Source of the DNA: an uncultured Gammaproteobacteria bacterium
Lineage (GTDB): Bacteria > Pseudomonadota > Gammaproteobacteria > UBA9214
Assembly: GCA_905480305.1 (NCBI GenBank)
Contig: CAJQPV010000298.1
Coordinates: 1-7,734, forward strand
DNA: 7,734 nt
Direction of reading: 5' to 3'
Of this stretch, positions 6,067-7,734 are shown piece by piece. Position numbers and translations under genes: made by a program. Numbering within the stretch: position 1 is the stretch's first letter; each line of letters begins with the position of its first letter. The notes below the pieces were generated by a model, which had not been told where the DNA came from, searched no databases, and saw only the letters and a list, made by a program, of their open reading frames with translations.

Positions 6067-6256
6067 CTAGCTAGGCACGTTTAATGGAATCTGCCAGACG
6101 GGTAGGTAGGCACAGACAGCAAACACAGAGATAACCGGGATTTGAATCAACAAATAACTTTTAATTTAGATAGTTACCGTGCTTTCATAGAATAATTCAC
6201 GATTTGTAAAGCCAGGCATTCTCCAGCCCCGCTACTGTCGGGCCGCCGCTCCAGCC

Positions 6257-6745
6257 TCAGCTCAGCAGCACATAAATCAGCCCCGCAAATACGGCAAGTG
6301 CCAACAAGTATCCACCAGCCGTGCTCTCGGTCTGGCCAGTCGAGTTATTCGCCATATGCTCCATCGACTGTAATACCAGCCGGTCGATCGCGGCATGCCG
6401 CTGATCCCGGCGCTGCCGGGCATCCTCGCGCTGCGCCCGCGCCTCCCCTGCTACCGCATCACAGGCAATATCGTACTGGGCTTCTTCTTCCTCGTCGTCA
6501 ATACCATTTTCCAGCTCCAGCCACTGTTCTTCCAGCAACAACAGCTGGTGTTCTTCATGCGCATCGATTGCCTCGATTTCGCTGTTGCAGATTTGCTCAC
6601 ACAGCTTGCCAACCGACTCACCACAACCGTTACCGGACCACGCAATCAACTTGTCCGTCGCGTAGGTAACATCCGTCACCACGCCGTTATCATCCCTGGT
6701 TTCAACGTACAGGTATCCTGGAAGTTGCAGCGCCAGTCCGTCCAT
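6257..6745 (-). CDS. Unrecognised small protein with C-terminal membrane anchor
   Basis: I do not recognise this 162-residue protein. Residues 1-60 look like a small globular domain, with YLYVETRDDNGVVTDVTY and three cysteines (41, 49, 53) in CGESVGKLCEQIC. Residues 61-135 are highly charged and probably helical: first acidic (LEEQWLELEN, DDEEEE), then basic and acidic with EARAQREDARQRRDQRH, perhaps a coiled coil. A short polar linker (NNSTGQTEST) leads to one hydrophobic segment, 144-161, ending two residues before the stop. With no signal peptide this is a tail-anchored topology with the bulk in the cytoplasm. I chose ATG 6743-6745 because GGGGG (6751-6755) lies 5 bases upstream; an in-frame ATG at 6824-6826 would add 27 residues of unconvincing sequence. 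It stands alone between the GNAT gene (103 bases before) and the mcl leader. Confidence 0.72.
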   Translation of the reverse strand: MDGLALQLPGYLYVETRDDNGVVTDVTYATDKLIAWSGNGCGESVGKLCEQICNSEIEAIDAHEEHQLLLLEEQWLELENGIDDEEEEAQYDIACDAVAGEARAQREDARQRRDQRHAAIDRLVLQSMEHMANNSTGQTESTAGGYLLALAVFAGLIYVLLS

Positions 6746-6848
6746 CAGTTCCCCCGTGTGATTAATGCTCTGAGTGAGATGCAAATGCAGCACCGTGCAA
6801 GGCGCTGGAATGATACTGCAGTGCATATATTATTGTCACCCTGTCAGC

Positions 6849-7292
6849 TCAACTGCGGATCTGCCGGCGCATGGATTTATGGGGGATACCTGCCTCCATA
6901 AACTCTGCGCCGTAAACGACAAATCCATGGCGCTCATAAAACGCAATAGCACTTACCTGTGCATGCAGAAAAACCTCTGCATATTGCTGCTGCCGTGCCA
7001 CTTTCAGCAACGCCATCAGCACCGCCGAGCCGATCCCCTGCCCGCGGTATGCTGGCAACACAGCCATTCGGCCAATATGGCCATCCGGCTTCATGCGACC
7101 GGTCGCAACAGGCTGCTGCTCTGCGGCGGTTACCAGCACGTGGTAACAGTCTGCATCCATACCGTCCCATTCCAGTGATTCAGGCACCCGTTGTTCTTCA
7201 ACAAACACCGCGCGCCGAACTGCACCGAGCTCACGCCTGTTGTCTTCCCAACACGCGTGGATCAGCTGAAATTCAGGATGCATGCCAGCCAT
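6849..7292 (-). CDS. GNAT family N-acetyltransferase
   Basis: This 147-residue cytoplasmic protein is a single GNAT domain that would transfer an acetyl group from acetyl-CoA to an amine; its substrate cannot be predicted. The acetyl-CoA pyrophosphate loop is in MAVLPAYRGQGIGSAVL (76-92), with R83-G84-Q85-G86-I87-G88. FYERHGF (118-124) and EAGIPHKSM (133-141) near the C-terminus resemble the YjcF/ElaA-like subgroup. The N-terminal VRRAVFVEEQRVP also fits that subgroup. It starts 15 bases after the stop of the roxA-like gene, so the two are probably cotranscribed. No strong Shine-Dalgarno precedes ATG 7290-7292; ATG 7281-7283, three codons later, is an alternative start with no better site. 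Confidence 0.87.
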   Translation of the reverse strand: MAGMHPEFQLIHACWEDNRRELGAVRRAVFVEEQRVPESLEWDGMDADCYHVLVTAAEQQPVATGRMKPDGHIGRMAVLPAYRGQGIGSAVLMALLKVARQQQYAEVFLHAQVSAIAFYERHGFVVYGAEFMEAGIPHKSMRRQIRS

Positions 7293-7307
7293 CAGGATCG
7301 CAGCAGT

Positions 7308-7734
7308 TCACCCGCGGCACCAGAGTTTGCCACTGTTAAACCAGTGCAGCAGCAACTGCTGCTCTGCAGGCGTTATACAGGCTGTCAGCGCCTGTACATC
7401 CACCTGCCGCGCCACACATAACTGCTCGGCAAACCCGATCGAGACATCATAATCCTCACCGTCGACGAACAGCACAGCACCATGACCCTGCCGGCAAAAA
7501 GCAAAATGACTGGCCGGATGCCGTAACAATTCCTTACCCCTGGTGCTTATAGCTGCGAAATCAGCGGCCGGTTGTGCAACCTCCGCTATCGCGTCGGTTT
7601 TTACATCGCTGATAAAACGACCAAACCAGCGAGACAGCGCGGGATTATCCGCCTGCAGGTATTTACCGAGCATATCCCTGACCGCGTCGAGCGTCACCGC
7701 TGTAATCTCGTTGGCATGTTGCTGCACCGTCAGC
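7308..7734 (-). CDS. roxA: RoxA/YcfD-like ribosomal protein L16 arginine hydroxylase, C-terminal part (partial)
   Basis: The gene enters from the right edge; 141 residues of its C-terminus are visible and the frame is open to the end, so the GTG at 7725-7727 is not a real start. In the family, a JmjC-type cupin domain uses iron, 2-oxoglutarate and oxygen to hydroxylate an arginine of ribosomal protein L16. The metal-binding cupin core lies outside the window. What is seen is the C-terminal winged-helix-like part: WFGRFISDVKTD corresponds to WFGEFISQSRHELD of E. coli YcfD, and the C-terminal LLLHWFNSGKLWCRG to its VNSGYWFFEG ending. The match is moderate and the missing catalytic residues cannot be checked, so another ROX-family cupin protein remains possible. 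The GNAT gene follows closely. Confidence 0.75.
   Translation of the reverse strand, partial: LTVQQHANEITAVTLDAVRDMLGKYLQADNPALSRWFGRFISDVKTDAIAEVAQPAADFAAISTRGKELLRHPASHFAFCRQGHGAVLFVDGEDYDVSIGFAEQLCVARQVDVQALTACITPAEQQLLLHWFNSGKLWCRG

Larger units (their letters stand above)
5960..6256. promoter_or_regulatory. Upstream region and leader of mcl (297 bases, no gene)
   Basis: This stretch lies between the stop of the unrecognised membrane-anchored gene and the start of mcl. Going toward mcl it contains a GC-rich patch with no convincing terminator (6225-6256), an AT-rich segment (about 6125-6215) that may hold further promoter elements, a weak -10-like hexamer, a 13-base palindrome, a terminator-like hairpin and the mcl ribosome binding site. 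I see no open frame with a ribosome binding site. Confidence 0.55.

Noticed and set aside
6135..6148. tRNA T-arm-like sequence (GATTCAAATCCCGG on the minus strand)
   Set aside because: The bases flanking the TTCAAAT loop cannot pair as a T-stem, and no acceptor, anticodon or D arm is found around it. It is not a tRNA and there is too little to call an attachment site.
6225..6256. Intrinsic terminator after the tail-anchored gene
   Set aside because: CCCG and CGGG can form a 4-base stem, but no T-run follows on the minus strand, so the evidence is insufficient.
6257..6826. Longer 189-residue version of the tail-anchored protein
   Set aside because: The extra 27 residues show no Shine-Dalgarno and no plausible signal peptide, while the internal ATG at 6743-6745 has a good upstream GGGGG.
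6395..6901. 168-codon open frame on the plus strand
   Set aside because: It lies opposite the tail-anchored gene and the end of the GNAT gene, lacks a ribosome binding site and has composition typical of an antisense shadow.
6849..7734. Fusion of the roxA-like and GNAT genes
   Set aside because: The two are in the same frame, separated by a single TGA at 7308-7310 and five codons, but each has a natural family terminus there, so they are separate genes rather than one broken gene.

Overview
The window looks like chromosomal DNA from a gammaproteobacterium. The evidence is the order ndk-rlmN-pilW/pilF-rodZ, which is a conserved gammaproteobacterial arrangement, and a gene at the other end that matches the RoxA/YcfD ribosomal L16 hydroxylase family. 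I cannot name the genus. All ten supported genes lie on the minus strand, so the window is transcribed from high to low coordinates. I see no insertion sequence, phage gene, CRISPR array, rRNA or tRNA.

Layout in transcription order: (1) 7734-6849, the 3' part of a roxA/ycfD-like gene followed 15 bases later by a GNAT acetyltransferase. (2) 6745-6257, an unrecognised 162-residue protein with an acidic helical middle and a C-terminal membrane anchor. (3) 6256-5960, a gene-free stretch that probably holds the promoter and leader of the next operon, with a palindrome and a terminator-like hairpin. (4) 5959-2925, a tight three-gene operon mcl-mtkA-mtkB encoding malyl-CoA lyase and the two subunits of malate-CoA ligase. 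(5) 2924-2594, an intergenic stretch with a hairpin at the mtkB stop codon, a 68-base REP-like inverted repeat and the probable ndk promoter. (6) 2593-1, ndk, rlmN, pilW and the start of rodZ, tightly packed or overlapping.

The metabolic centre is the mcl-mtkAB module. Malate-CoA ligase activates malate with ATP and CoA to malyl-CoA, and malyl-CoA lyase splits it into acetyl-CoA and glyoxylate. Together they form the C4-cleaving arm of the serine cycle. Run in reverse, Mcl condenses glyoxylate with acetyl-CoA. No other serine-cycle gene (serine-glyoxylate aminotransferase, hydroxypyruvate reductase, glycerate kinase, PEP carboxylase) is in the window, so the sequence alone does not tell whether the host is a methylotroph or uses the module for glyoxylate handling. 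The remaining genes are housekeeping: nucleotide balance (Ndk), 23S rRNA/tRNA methylation (RlmN), type IV pilus secretin assembly (PilW/PilF), cell shape (RodZ) and ribosomal protein hydroxylation (RoxA).

I found no clearly new biological system. The points most worth a second look are the possible attenuator in the mcl leader, the REP-like hairpin between mtkB and ndk, the unrecognised tail-anchored protein and the placement of a serine-cycle module beside a housekeeping cluster.
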